A DNA stretch of 64,000 nt from Okapia johnstoni (lineage: Eukaryota > Chordata > Mammalia > Artiodactyla > Giraffidae), in contig CM044309.1 in the NCBI GenBank assembly GCA_024291935.2, positions 30,776,001 to 30,840,000 on the forward strand, written 5' to 3'. The notes under the pieces are model-generated. The model ran no database searches, was not told the origin of the DNA, and worked only from the letters and a program-made list of their open reading frames with translations. Each line of letters starts with the position of its first letter. Position 1 is the stretch's first letter. A program made the position numbers and the translations under genes. Of this stretch, positions 21,083 to 31,941 are shown piece after piece.

Positions 21083-21191
21083 AACAGACTTGGGTTTAAA
21101 TTCTGGCTCTGAAACTTGTTCCTTGACATCAGGCACACTGAATGATCTCACTGTGCCTCAATTTCTCACTTGAGAATTAGGGCAGTAATCT
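21083..21191 (-). mobile_element. MIR SINE fragment cut by BovB
   Basis: GACTTGGGTTTAAATTCTGG, CTCTGAAACTTG, CTGTGCCTCAATTTCTCAC match reverse MIR (CCTGGGTTCAAATCCTGGC..., CCTCAGTTTCCTCATC). It stops where the BovB begins. Confidence 0.75.
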
Positions 21192-21645
21192 GTTGTTGTT
21201 CAGTCACTCAGTCGTGTCTGACTCTTTGTGACCCTGTGGACTGCAGCATGCCAGGCTTCCCTGTCCTTCACTATCCCCTAGAATTTGCTCAAACTCATAT
21301 CCATTGACTCGGTGATGCCATCCAGACATCTAATTCTCTGTCACCCCCTTCTCCTTTTGCCTGCCATCTTTCCCAGCATCAAGGTCTTTTCCAATGAGCT
21401 GTCTCTTCGCATCAGGCGGCCAAAGATGGAACTTCAGCATCAGTCCTTCCAATGAATATTCAGGGTTGATTTCCTTTAAGATTGACTAGTTTGATTTCCT
21501 TGCTGTCCAAGGGAATCTCAAGAGTCTTCTCCAACACCACATTTCAAAAGCATCAATTCTTCAGTGCTCAGCCTTCTTTATGGTCCAACTCTCACATCCA
21601 TACATGACTACTGGAAAAACCATAGCTTTGACTATATGGACCTTT
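21192..21645 (-). mobile_element. BovB LINE 3' end
   Basis: Reverse copy of about 450 bp starting with the tail TTGTTGTTCAGTCACTCAG and ending near GACTATATGGACC. Several small deletions. Inserted into or beside the MIR at its left edge. Confidence 0.92.
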
Positions 21646-22318
21646 CCCACATAACTGGCGAGAGATTTGAAGAAAAATTAAGTGAAATAACTACCACAAT
21701 GCTTAACACCCCAAAACACTCAAATACACTCACTCCATTATTGTCCAGACATTGAAAGAGAGAGACCTGTTGTTTCACTAGCAAGAATGGTTTTCTTGGC
21801 TCCAAAAGCCAGTGCTAGTCTTTCAAAGATGCTTTAGGAGCACTAAAGTGGAACATATAAAAAAGGGACATCAGGCAGAACCCCCAACCACAGTGGATGC
21901 GCCTGGTCCTCTCAAATCTAATATGACCTCTATAAGCAACTGATTTATTATATCCGTGCTGGGCAATCAGTTTACCATGTTTGCAGCCATCTCTTGCAAA
22001 GCAGATTTCAGAGTCAGCTTTTGCTCTTGATCTCCATTTTCGGTCACCCACACAAGCAGGGAACTTTTGATTTTGGTCTCTAGGCAGAAGAAACCTTTCT
22101 TCCCATTGCAGTTACTCTCTTCCTGAGGAAGAACACTGTGGAACTGGCTGACCAAATACCAGGACAATTTTTCTCATGTTTGGAGTTCTTTATCTCCATT
22201 TCCTCTGGTGCTAACTAGGGTATGGCTTTTCAACCCCTTTGGAGTATAAGCTTTGAGGCTTTTGTTAGTGTTCAAGGAAAAGGAGCAAAATGACTTAACC
22301 TGCTTTGACTCTAGGCTG
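21646..22318. other. Single-copy spacer
   Basis: No gene or repeat is recognised. Overlapping minus-strand ORFs at 21815-22167 show no domain. Confidence 0.5.
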
Positions 22319-22480
22319 ACATTCTCAACGCAGTCCATGGACCAGCATCAGCTGTCTCACCTGGAAGCCTGTTAGAAACACAAACTCTCTCTGGCCATGT
22401 TCCAGAGCCAATTAAACCAGAATTGCTCTTTAACCAGATCCACCAGTGACTCACATGGACATTTTGGGAAGCCCAGCCCA
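22319..22480 (+). mobile_element. MER5A-type (hAT-Charlie) element
   Basis: CAGTCCATGGACCAGCATCAG, CACCTGGAAGCCTGTTAGAAA and AACCAGAATTGCTCTTTAACC follow the MER5A order (GGACCAGCAGCATCAGCATCACC, CTTGTTAGAAATGC). Confidence 0.78.
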
Positions 22481-22593
22481 GGTGTGTATATCAACTTCAT
22501 TAAGGTAAAGGAGCCTTCCACCTAGTCCAATCTAGCTATCTGAAGCACTACACTGGGATTTAGTGCAAATTTCTATGTGGTTTCACTACATGG

Positions 22594-22880
22594 TGTATAT
22601 ATATATATACATACCATGCATAAGAAGGGGATCTTCCTGACCCAGGGATTGAACCCAGGTCTCCTGCATTGCAGGCAGACTCTTTACTGTCTGAGTCACC
22701 AGGGAAGCCCATATATACCATTTAAAATGGTGTGTGTATGTATGTATATATATATGTGTTTGTATACATATATATGGCATGTGAATACATATATATGATG
22801 TGTGTGTGTATATATATATGTGGTGTATATATATGAACATGGGATATGGTGTATATATATACATATATATATATTTTTTT
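22594..22880. repeat. Compound TA/TG/TATG microsatellite cluster
   Basis: Alternating purine-pyrimidine tracts (TATATA, TGTGTG, TATGTATG, ATACATAT) occupy 22594-22615 and 22711-22880 on either side of a truncated Bov-tA. Such DNA is highly variable and can leave the B-form. It also generates spurious Tyr/Ile/Cys-rich ORFs on both strands. Confidence 0.93.
22627..22710 (-). mobile_element. Bov-tA head fragment inside the microsatellite
   Basis: Only the tRNA-derived head and a few body bases remain, in reverse: GGGGATCTTCCTGACCCAGG through GAGTCACCAGGGAAGCCC. The 3' body and tail are missing, which is not the usual truncation pattern for a retroposon. Confidence 0.9.
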
Positions 22881-24479
22881 CCCTTTATGAAGCCTTATCC
22901 TTGCACTTCCATTTCCCTCTAGGGCTGCTCTGTGAGGAGCTGTCTGTGGTCAGCTGGAGTCAGCTGGCACAGGCTCATGAAAGCAAGCTCTTCATGTTCA
23001 CTCCCAACTTCTCATTCAGTGACGACATGTTGGTGGCAAGACACTGGCCATGGTGGGAGTATCTATACAACAGAACCAGGGAGACACTACAAATCAGAGC
23101 ATTATTCCCCCTAGAGAACTGGCTTACAGTGCCAGTGTAACATGTGTACCTGGTCTAAGTCAGGGTGCTCTCTCGATGGCATGATACTATCACTCCAGCA
23201 TCTCAATCCTATTATCCTTTCCAACACACCCTTATTCTTTTCACAGTAGATTAAGTGCTTTTCTTTTTACTCTATGCTCAGTAGAAATAGAGAACAATCA
23301 GCTACCACCTAGCATTACCTCACTGAAATGCTATTGCTCTAAAATTTTAATATACATACAAATGATCTAGAGTATCTGTGAGATTTTTATTTAGCAGATT
23401 TGTAGTCGCAGGAGTCTGCATCTATCTACTCCTGTAGACCTAGGAGTCTGCATTTCAAAAATGCACTCCAAGTTATTTTAATACAGGGGATCTTTAGACA
23501 ACATCTTGAAAATGATTCCCTTCTGAGGCACATCCCCAGGGAAGCTGCTCACTACATTCCTCTGGTGGATCTGAGCCCTCCCACCTTCTCCCACTGCTCC
23601 CCCCATGTCTGGTATCTCTCTAGAGAAATAAAACTCTATCAAACACCTCAACTCTGAACTCAGTTATATACCCTCAAATTGCAAAGCTTAGTAACCTGTT
23701 CACATAGCAATGGATGGTTAAGTAGTGTGAAACCCTTGGATTCACCATCAGAAAATTGAGACCCCATTAGAAAACTGCAGGTAACGGGCTTTCCAAGGGG
23801 AATCACCTCCAACTGAAACCAGGGATATATTCTCAGAGACTTTGGCTCAGGTCTCCCAAGCACATGGTTATTATCCTAATGCATTTGGAAAATTACATGT
23901 TCTCTAATAATAACCCATGGAAGGAATGCACACATAGAAATACAGAGAGAAGAAATGACTTGCCACAGCCCTTTTAAGGAGTTAGTGACTGAGTACACTC
24001 AGTTGTTATAGATGATAAAATTATATTTAGTCTACTGGACCTCACTGCATAAAAATCAGGGAATTCTCCATTAAAATGTATGTTCCAGGCTCTTGAAAAA
24101 GTCAGAAGGTCTGACAATGCTGAGCCCACATTTCAGTGCAGCAACCATCCAGATCGGAGCAGTGGCAGCTGTGTTTGAAAGAGGCATGCATTCTCCAGTT
24201 CTCAGTGGTTCCCCCGTGACTCCTACTTTCCGTTTCCCTTACTGACCTTGTCTATGGAAGCCTGTGAGTGTGCAACCTCAGCTAAGCTTTATTTCTATCC
24301 CTGCTTCCCTTCCCCTCTTCTTTTCTAGCTCCTTGCAGAAAGATCCCAGCATAAAATCCTTGGGAATTCTCCTTGCTTTCTGTTGCAAACTGGCCTAAGC
24401 CAATCTCATGCTTCACAATTAATGGACTCTTTTGGTATCAACAACTAAAACTCCAAGGTAGGTGGTCTGGAACAGAACG
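22881..24479. other. Repeat-poor spacer, 1.6 kb
   Basis: No gene is seen. 23385-23520 (GGAGTCTGCATTTCAAAAATG) may be a faint MER5-type relic. Otherwise it appears single-copy. Confidence 0.5.
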
Positions 24480-24625
24480 TGCATGAATGCCTGGGATCCC
24501 ATTAAAATACTGATTTTGATTCAGTAGGTCTGAGGTAGGTCTGATTCTGTAGTTCTAACAAACTCCCAGGGAAAAACTATGCTGCTGATTGCATCCATCA
24601 CAGTTTGAGTAGCAACGTGTAAATT
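24480..24625 (-). mobile_element. MER5A-type (hAT-Charlie) element
   Basis: TGATTTTGATTCAGTAGGTC, CTGTAGTTCTAACAAACTCCC and CAGTTTGAGTAGCAACG match the reverse complement of MER5A. Confidence 0.8.
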
Positions 24626-25107
24626 GCTTACAAAAACGTGTACATTTCTGATCCTAAAACTTTGCTCCCAGGTTCTACTAGAAACAGGCCTTAAACCAAA
24701 GCCAGCGAAGGGAAAAAAGAGGCATAGAACCTGCTCTATAACCTGGATGAACTCCCAGAACTTTTGCCCTTTTATTCTGACCATGCCATTGCATAAACCA
24801 AAGCTGCAGTGTTCTGGAAGCAGAGATTCTGTTAATTTTAGAGGATGAATCAGACAGTTGCAGAAACAATTGCCAGACGAAGGGCAGTTTCAGAATCAAG
24901 CTGCAGGCACCTCTGTGAAGAGTTCAGACTGCTGAGTTCCCTGGATTGCTATGCAAATACAAGAAGGGTTTCCACAATATTTATGAGATTTCTAGAATCC
25001 ACGTATTTTGAATGGCAGTAATTTCATCACTGTAAACCCATTATATCAACAAAAATATGCTACTATCTGAACCTCTGCCATCAACTGGAGAGAAAGCAAG
25101 CTCAGTA
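24626..25107. other. Single-copy spacer
   Basis: No gene or repeat is recognised. Open frames on both strands (24521-24899) have no domain. Confidence 0.5.
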
Positions 25108-25420
25108 GGACTTCTCTAGTGGCATAGTGCGTAAGAATCTGCCTGCCAATGCAAGCAAATGGGTTCAATCCCTGGTCCGGAAGATTCCACATGCCTCCAA
25201 GCAACTAAGCCTGGGTGTCACTGGACACCACAACTAACTGAGCCCACAGTCCCTAGAGCCTGTGCTCTGCAACATGAGAAGCCCCCACAGTGAAGAAGTC
25301 CAGGCACCTCGACGAAGAGTAGCCCCCATTCATCGCAACAAGAGAAAGCCCATGTGAAGCACTGAAGACCTAGTGCAACAAAACATAATAAACACATAAA
25401 ATTCTTTAAAAAAAAAAGAG
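25108..25420 (+). mobile_element. CHR-type SINE
   Basis: A tRNA-like head (GACTTCTCTAGTGGCATAG, GGGTTCAATCCCTGG) is followed by the CHR body: CAACTAACTGAGCCCACAG, TCTGCAACATGAGAAGCC, CAACAAGAGAAAGCCC. It ends in CATAAAATTC and an A10 run with GAGAGA. This cetartiodactyl SINE has no coding capacity. Confidence 0.9.
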
Positions 25421-26092
25421 AGAGAGAGGGCTGGACATTACAGCAACCAGCCCTGCAGTGACTCAATCTTGTAATGTGTATCCAAAATAGGACGATTAAC
25501 AGCACCTATTTTTTATCATTGTCCTTGTACAGACTACACAGCACACTCTTAGTAAGAAATAGGTGCTCCAAACGGGATTCTGCCCATAATGGGAAGCAGG
25601 AGGGATTAATTCTGCATTTGAGAGACACCACTGGGAAGGAGGTGGGGGGAGAACAACCCCCTCGAGCAAGACGCAGACCTTTCCTTGCCTCCTCCCAAGC
25701 ACGCACTGTAGGTTCCCTCAGCCAAAGCCCCGGTACCCCCCAGTTATTCATTTTTCCAATTTACTTCTATCTGGGCCCTCTTCCCACTATGTCTTCAGCA
25801 CAGCATACTCTCATGTCATCTCGTGAGAAACAGAAAGTAAGAGGCAGAAGCAGTGCTAGAGATGGCCGACACTGGTGGGTTTTCAATCTTAGCCTTGAAA
25901 AGCCATTTGCAGACCGAATATTGCCCTGCAGTGCAAACACATAGTTCATGGAAGAAAAAGCTGCTCTCAACGGTGGTGTGGCTGGTGGTAGCAGCGGGCA
26001 GGATGTAAGGGAAACTGAAACACAACCTATTCCCACTCTGGCTATCCCCTCAGACTGCTGTCCTTGAAGGGTTTCCAGAGGACACAATTTTT
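25421..26092. other. Single-copy spacer
   Basis: Moderate-GC DNA without a recognised repeat. A 156-codon + strand frame (25474-25944) is open, but several overlapping frames on the minus strand are open too, and the translation shows no domain. I regard it as chance. Confidence 0.5.
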
Positions 26093-26105
26093 TAACACTA
26101 ACCTG

Positions 26106-26416
26106 GGCTTCCCTGGTGGCTCTGTGGTAAAGAGCCTGCCAGCCAATGCAGGAGACCCAGGTTGAGTCCCTAATGGGAGAGGATCCCACAGCCCCAAAGC
26201 AACTAAGTTCGTGCGCCACAACTATTGACCCTGTGTTCTAGAGCCCGGGAGCCACAACTACTGAAGCCAGCGAGCCCTAGAGCCCTGCTCTGCAACGAGA
26301 GAAGCCACCACAACGAGAAGCCACACACCCCAACAGAGCAGCCCTCACTCATCGCAACTAGAAAAAAAGTCTGCACAGCAACGAAGACCCAGCACAGCCA
26401 ACAATAAATAACTTAA
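26106..26416 (+). mobile_element. CHR-type SINE
   Basis: Complete copy: GGCTTCCCTGGTGGCTCTG head, body with GAGCCCGGGAGCCACAACTA, (AATAAATAA) tail. Target-site duplication TAACACTAACCTG / TAACACCAACCTG (one mismatch) at 26093-26105 and 26417-26429. Confidence 0.93.
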
Positions 26417-26429
26417 TAACACCAACCTG

Positions 26430-27659
26430 ATATGAAGGGATTCTTCCAAAACCCGTTTTGCAGACGAGGAAGCTGAGTTGTTGAAGGAGTAAGCAGTTTT
26501 CTGAACGTTCCAGGGTGACATGGGGCAGAACCCAAACTCTCCTTCTGCCAAGGGTCAGGTCACAGGACCAGGCTATAAGCGAATGAGGAGAAAGTTCACA
26601 CTCTTGTCCGGAGGCTGATGAAACATGCTGGAGCTTGAGTGGGATAACACGAGTCCGAGTCCCAACCTGGCTGTCCATCTCCCGACCCCTCTCCCAGCCA
26701 GGGAGCTCATTCCACTATCTTTAAATAATGGGTCAGTTTTTCTGGGTTTCAGATCCATCTCCCCAGTTCCAGATGAAAACGTTTTGCTCTATAATCCGTG
26801 GTGTCACCTAAAAATCAAAATAAGGCTTTCTCAGTCTCACTGATGCCATCCAGCCAGTAGGACACACCGTAGCTTGTCATGACCACGGCAACGTGGCTGT
26901 TCCCCACCCCAAAGGTGGAATGGCTTCTGACTTTCCTCCTGTGAGTCAGTGCTCATTTCATCTGTGTCCGATTCACCCCATTAGCTGATATTGTATCAAC
27001 CTGCTCGTCTCATTCCCCTAAAGCTTCCACTGTTCTCTTGGTCTCCATCTCACTCACTCATATAAAAGGAGGTTTTCCTCATGCACGTATTTATACTTTG
27101 GTGTTAACTACGGTAGTGCTTATAATCAAGGGTAAATTCTCCCCATGATAAGATGATAAATACTTTGGGAAATAACTCATGCTTATGTTCTGGACATCGC
27201 GGGTATGTCTCCCTCAGGGTTTTCCGTTGCTCTTCTTCACCCTGTTCTCCTCCCATCTTCTCTCTCCTTCCTCCTCTTTCACGCCTCCCCTCTCTTGCTC
27301 CTACCTCCACCCACCTTCCTTCTGGGCCAGGGGTTGTTAAGAAGGTATATTTATTAGCCTTTGTATCATCTAAGTACTAACACTGACCCTGTCTACATTC
27401 CACTCACCACCATACATAGCACCATTTTATTTGTCAAAATCAAGTGGGTCTATAGCCTGTTCTTCGGCTACAATAACAATAGTGACAGGATGAAGCTTAA
27501 TGATGGCAATAAGGAAAAAGAAACTACAACAAGGGAGAAATCTTAATAAAAGAAGGAAGAAGAGAAAAAAAGGAAGAAAGGAATTAAAGAAAAGTAAACT
27601 ATAAGCATATATCCCTAATAATCTGAGTAATTAGCATTAAGGAACTCTTTTCATTATGC

Positions 27660-27661
<2 letters not shown>
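26430..27661. other. Repeat-poor spacer with a faint MIR
   Basis: 26630-26800 (GTCCGAGTCCCAACCTGG, CTGGGTTTCAGATCCATCTCC) is probably a reverse MIR. The rest, including a pyrimidine-rich tract at 27215-27320, appears single-copy. No gene is visible. Confidence 0.5.

Positions 27662-27702
<41 letters not shown>
27662..27702. repeat. (TG)20 microsatellite
   Basis: About twenty uninterrupted TG dinucleotides. Expected to be polymorphic and to adopt left-handed DNA readily. Confidence 0.97.
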
Positions 27703-27704
<2 letters not shown>

Positions 27705-27734
27705 TTACAGTGAGATCTTAAAAGTACCCTATTA

Positions 27735-27860
27735 TTTGCCCTTATTTCGTGTATGAGGAAATCTAGGTATATTCAAGCCCAATCAGTAAATATAGAGCCA
27801 GAATTCAGTGCCAAGGTCTAAATATGGATAGTCTGATTCCAAAGTCTGGCCTCTGAAGAC
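27735..27860 (+). mobile_element. MIR relic
   Basis: TTTCGTGTATGAGGAAATCTAGG, GAGCCAGAATTCAGTGCC and CTGATTCCAAAGTCTGGCC match the MIR 3' half. It lies just after the (TG)n tract. Confidence 0.65.
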
Positions 27861-28182
27861 CCAGTGCCTGTGATTCAGGACTGAGAATGAGTATAGCAGA
27901 AAAGTCCAGGAATCAGGACTGTACACACTGGTGGCTCAGAGATTCAGAGGGATCCAAAGGCATTATAATACCAGGGATTTCTCCACATCAAGGCCACAGT
28001 ATGGGGAGGATTCTGAGCCATTAAAAGCAAAGCTATTCCTAATCAGCAATCCAGAGACCACAGTGTTGCAACAAGTAGAGCAAGGAGAAGGAAAAAGCCA
28101 GAGCAAGGCTTGTGTTAACCTCCCGAGATCATTAAATCAATAGTTTGCTATGTATGAATTTACAAAAGAATTAGACTAGCTA
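27861..28182. other. Single-copy spacer
   Basis: No gene or repeat is recognised. A 70-codon + strand frame at 27931-28143 has no domain. Confidence 0.5.
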
Positions 28183-28376
28183 GCTGTGCTGTGCTCAGTT
28201 GTGTCCGATTCTTTGCAACTTCATGGACTGTAGCCCACCAGGCTCCTCTGTCCATGAGGTTTCCCAGGCAAGAATACTGCAGTGGGTAGCCATTTCCTTC
28301 TCCTGTGGATCTTCAGGATCCAGGGATTGAACCTGTCTCCTTTATTGGCAGGTGAATTCTTTACCACTGAGCCATC
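28183..28376 (-). mobile_element. Bov-tA SINE
   Basis: Reverse copy from GCTGTGCTGTGCTCAGTTG to CCACTGAGCCATC, with small deletions in the head. No clear target-site duplication. Confidence 0.9.
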
Positions 28377-28958
28377 TCTAGTTTGAAATGCCTGCCTATT
28401 TTAGGAGGCTGAAGCCAATTTGTTTTCTTTTTTAAAAAATCACTTCATAAACTCTGGAGGTTGTTTCACTGCAACTGCTGTCTTACTGCTGTATTTAAGT
28501 CACTGGTTACTCACAAGTGGATCATCCACTTTGTGTACTGATTCTGGCAAGTTTTTAATACCAGTGTGACTTTTTCAGGCAAACCACTGCTCCTCTCTCC
28601 TTTATCTACTGCCCTGCTATGGATAATAGTTCATTTTATATGAGTTTTTTCAGATATCAGTCAAACAGACCCCTGCTTATTTTGAATTATCTACATACAA
28701 TTCCTCCTCCTTTACCAACCCCCAAGCAGAGAAGGGTTGATGGACAGCTAGGCTATCATGCTTTAAAGTAGACCTCTATCACATAGGAATCAGGTTCACT
28801 TAAAATTTGAAGAAATGCAACCACACCTCTCCCGGAAGGTACCCTACTCTTTATTGACTCTTTTCACCACTAATGAACTGTTCCTTTCAGAATGTTTAAG
28901 AACTAAACATCTGGCCTTCATCCTGGATGAAGGGATAGTATCAAAACATAAACAAGAG
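28377..28958. other. Single-copy spacer
   Basis: No gene or repeat is recognised. Confidence 0.5.
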
Positions 28959-29066
28959 GGTTTCCCTGGCTGCCCAGAGGTTAAGCCTTCGCCTTCCAAT
29001 ACATGGGGTGCACATTTGATGCCTGGCGGGGAAGATAAGATCCCACTTGCCTTGGGGCCAAAGGAA
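28959..29066 (+). mobile_element. CHR-type SINE, 3'-truncated
   Basis: GGGTTTCCCTGGCTGCCCAG, TTGATGCCTGGCGGGGAAG and GATCCCACTTGCCTTGGGGCC match the head and first body bases. It then stops and L1 sequence starts at about 29067. Loss of the 3' end implies a deletion. Confidence 0.75.
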
Positions 29067-29386
29067 ATTAATTCTTTCAGTTGTTTCATTTGCTATTATT
29101 TTCTCCCATTCTGAGGGTTGTCTTTTCACCTTGCTTATAGTTTCCTTTGCTGTGCAAAAGCTTTTAAGTTTAATCATGTCCCACTTGTTTACTTTTGTTT
29201 TTATTTCCAGTACTCTAAGAGGTGGGTCATAGAGGATCTTGCTTTATGTCATCAAGTGTTCTGCCTATGTTTTCCTCTAAGATTTTTATAGTTTCTGGTC
29301 TTACATTTAGGTCTTTAACCCATTTTGAGTTTATCTTTGTGTATGGTGTTAAGAAGTGTTCTAATTTCATTCTTTTACATGTAGCT

Positions 29387-30421
29387 CTGGAAAATTCTTA
29401 AAGAGATGAGACTACCACCACCTGACCTGTCTCCTGAAAAACCTGTATGCAGCTCAGGAAGCAACAGTTAGAACTGGACATGGAACAACAGACTGGTTCC
29501 AAATAGGAAAAGGAGTATGTCAAGGCTGTATATTGTCACCCTGCTTATTTAACTTATATGCAGAGTACATCATGAGAAATGCTGGGCTGGAAGAAACACA
29601 AGCTGGAATCAAGATTGCTGGGAGAAATATCAATAACCTCAGATACGCAGATGACACCACCCTTATGGCAGAAAGTGAAGAACTAAAGAGCCTCTTGATG
29701 AAAGTGAGAGAGGAGAGTGAAAAAGTTGGCTTAAAGCTCAACATTCAGAAAACTAAGATCATGGCATCTGGTCCCATGACTTCATGGCAAATAGATGGGG
29801 AAACAGTGGAAACAGTGACAGACTTTATTTTCTTGGGCTCCAAAATCCCTGCAGATGGTGACTGCAGCCATGAAATTAAAAGACACTTGCTCCTTGGAAG
29901 AAAAGCTATGACCAACCTAGACAGCATATTAAAAAGCAGAGACATTACTTTACCAACAAAGGTCCATCTAGTCAAAGCTATGGTTTTTCCAGTAGTCATG
30001 TATGGATGTGAGAGTTGGACTATAAAGAAAGCTGAGCGCCGAAGAATTGATGCTTTTGAACTGTAGTGTTGGAGAAGACTCTTGAGAGTCCCTTGGACTG
30101 CAAGGAGATCCAACCAGTCCATCCTAAAGGAGATCAGTCCTGGATATTCATTTGAAGGACTGATGCTGAAAATGAAACTCCAATACTTTGACCACCTGAT
30201 GCGAAGAACTGACTCATCTGAAAAGACTCTGATGCTGGGAAAGATTGAAGGTGGGAGGAGAAGGGGATGACAGAGGATGAGACGGTTGGATGGCAACACT
30301 GACTCAGTGGACATGAGTTTGGGTAAACTCTGGGAGTTGGTGATGGACAGGGAGGTCTGGCATGCTGCAGTCCATGGGGTTGCAAAGAGTCAGACATGAC
30401 TGAGCGACTGAACTGAACTGA
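29387..30421 (+). mobile_element. BovB LINE nested in L1
   Basis: A sense BovB 3' third, from CTGGAAAATTCTTAAAGAGATG to the (ACTGA)n-like tail CTGAACTGAACTGA. The 10-bp target-site duplication ACATGTAGCT / ACATGGAGCT (29377-29386, 30422-30431) is itself L1 sequence, so this copy is younger than the L1. The tail and coding part are well kept, which suggests it is among the younger BovB copies here. Confidence 0.95.
29533..30270 (+). pseudogene. BovB reverse-transcriptase C-terminal part, one in-frame stop
   Basis: The frame is open from 29533 (and before) to a TAG at 30064-30066, and then stays open in the same frame to 30270. The translation contains the catalytic LRYADDTTLMAES motif, the KIMASGPMTSWQIDGETVE block and the zinc-knuckle-adjacent VKAMVFPVVMYGCESWTIKK. 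At the stop the family has a Trp codon, so a single TGG-to-TAG change broke it. The N-terminal RT and endonuclease are missing through 5' truncation, so the copy was dead on arrival. Confidence 0.9.
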
Positions 30422-30550
30422 ACATGGAGCTGTCCAGTTTCCCCAGCACCATTTCTTGAAGAGGCTATCTTTGCCCCATTGTATATTCTTGCCTCCTTTG
30501 TCAAAAATAAGGTACCCACAGGTGCATAGGTTTATTTCTGGGCTTTCTAT

Positions 30551-31416
30551 CTAGTTCCATTGGTCTATGTTTCTGTTTTTGTGCCAGTACCATACTGTCT
30601 TTATGACTGTAGCTTTGTAGTATAATCTGAAGTCAGGAAGGTCGATACCTCCAGCTCCATTCTTCTTTCTCAAGACTGCTTTGGCTATTCGGAGTCTTCT
30701 GTGTTCCCATACAAAATGTGAAATTTTTGTTCTAGTTCTGTGAAAAATGCCATTGGTAATTTGATATGGATCACATTGAATCTGTAGATTGCATTTGGTA
30801 GTACAGTCATTTTCACAATATTGATTCTTCTTACCCAGGAACATGGAATATCTCTCCATCTGTTTATGTCATCTTTGACTTCTTTCATCAGTACCTTATA
30901 ATTTTCTGTGTACAGTTCTTTTTTCTCCTTAGGTAAGTTTATTCCTAGATATTTTATTCTTTTTGTTGCAATGGTGAATGGGATTGATTCCTTAATTTCT
31001 CTTTCTGATTTTTCATTGTTAGTATACAGAAATGCAAGTGATTTCTATGCATTGATTTTGCATCCTGTGACTTTGCTAAATTCACTGATTAGCTCAAGTA
31101 ATTTTCTGATAGTATCTTTAGGGTTTTTTATGTACAGTATCATGTCATCTGCAAACAGTGAGAGCTTTACTTCTTCTTTTCTGATCTGGATTCCTTTTCT
31201 TTCTTTTTCTTCTCTGACTGCTGTAGCTAAGACTTCCAGAGCTATGTTGAATAACAGTTGTGAAAGTGGACACCCTTGTCTTGTTCCTGATCTTAAGGGG
31301 AATGCTTTCAGTTTTTCACCATTAAGAATAATGTTTGCTGTAGGCTTATCATATATGGCCTTTCCTATGTTGAGGTAGGTTCCTTCTATGCCCATTTTTG
31401 GAAGAGTTTTAATCAT
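30551..31416 (-). pseudogene. L1 ORF2 fragment (reverse transcriptase and following region)
   Basis: Reading leftward from 31416 the frame gives [31 protein letters not shown] (RT motif) and the catalytic [11 protein letters not shown]. It then breaks near 31045. It resumes at 30888 with [20 protein letters not shown] and again at 30859 with [21 protein letters not shown]1 ORF2 encodes endonuclease and RT for retrotransposition. At least two frame breaks and missing ends make this one inert. Confidence 0.9.
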
Positions 31417-31488
31417 AAATAGGTGCTAAATTTTGTCAAAGGTTTTTTCTGCATCTATTGAGATTATCATATGGTTTTTATCCTAGCC

Positions 31489-31817
31489 TTCTTTTCATAA
31501 GAGAACATGACATGTAATAAAGGACAAAGGCTTTCTGAGGGTCTCCTACTTTCTTGGGAGGCATGTCCTTAGGAAAAGTTGATCTAACCTTGCCCCTCAA
31601 TATTCTCAACTATTCAAGAAGGCTTTCACCCAAAGTCTCCAAAATATTCATAAATGAATAAGTTAATAACATTTATTCTCTGACACCCAATGAAATCCGT
31701 ATTCAATACCCAACTTCTGATGGGTCCAGTTTTTATAACCTTGCTAGACTTCAGTGGCAGGTCTCTGTTGAACCATTTCCTCCGATGCAGAAATCCTCAT
31801 TCAGATCTGTGACACTT
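31489..31817. other. Spacer between two opposed L1 copies
   Basis: About 330 bp of AT-rich DNA separate the minus-strand L1 from the plus-strand L1. No repeat or gene is recognised. Confidence 0.5.
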
Positions 31818-31941
31818 GACTTCAATGGAACAATCAGTATTGTGAAAATAACTATACTACCGAAAGTAATCTATAGATTCAGTGCAATCCCTATCAAATT
31901 ACCAATGGCATTTTTCACAGAACTGGGAGGAAAAAAATTTA

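Larger units (their letters stand above)
29067..31488 (-). mobile_element. L1 LINE fragment (ORF2 region) split by BovB
   Basis: Reverse-oriented L1. Left part 29067-29386 holds the late ORF2 region (reverse of AAGCTTTTGCACAGCAAAGG). The right part 30422-31488 holds the RT and following domains. The L1 phrase ACATGTAGCT, broken by a BovB at 29387-30421, resumes as ACATGGAGCTGTCCAG. The 3'UTR and poly-A are absent at the left end. Confidence 0.93.

Noticed and set aside
22586..23140. Tyr/Ile-rich ORFs on both strands near 22.6-23.1 kb
   Set aside because: They are produced by the TA/TG microsatellite and have no protein signature.
25474..25944. 156-codon + strand ORF in unique DNA
   Set aside because: No domain, composition unlike a conserved protein, and several overlapping ORFs on the opposite strand. 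Most likely a chance opening in moderate-GC DNA.
29745..30314. 189-codon minus-strand ORF
   Set aside because: It is the antisense shadow of the BovB RT frame on the + strand. The same antisense frame appears at other BovB copies (e.g. 59595-60047).
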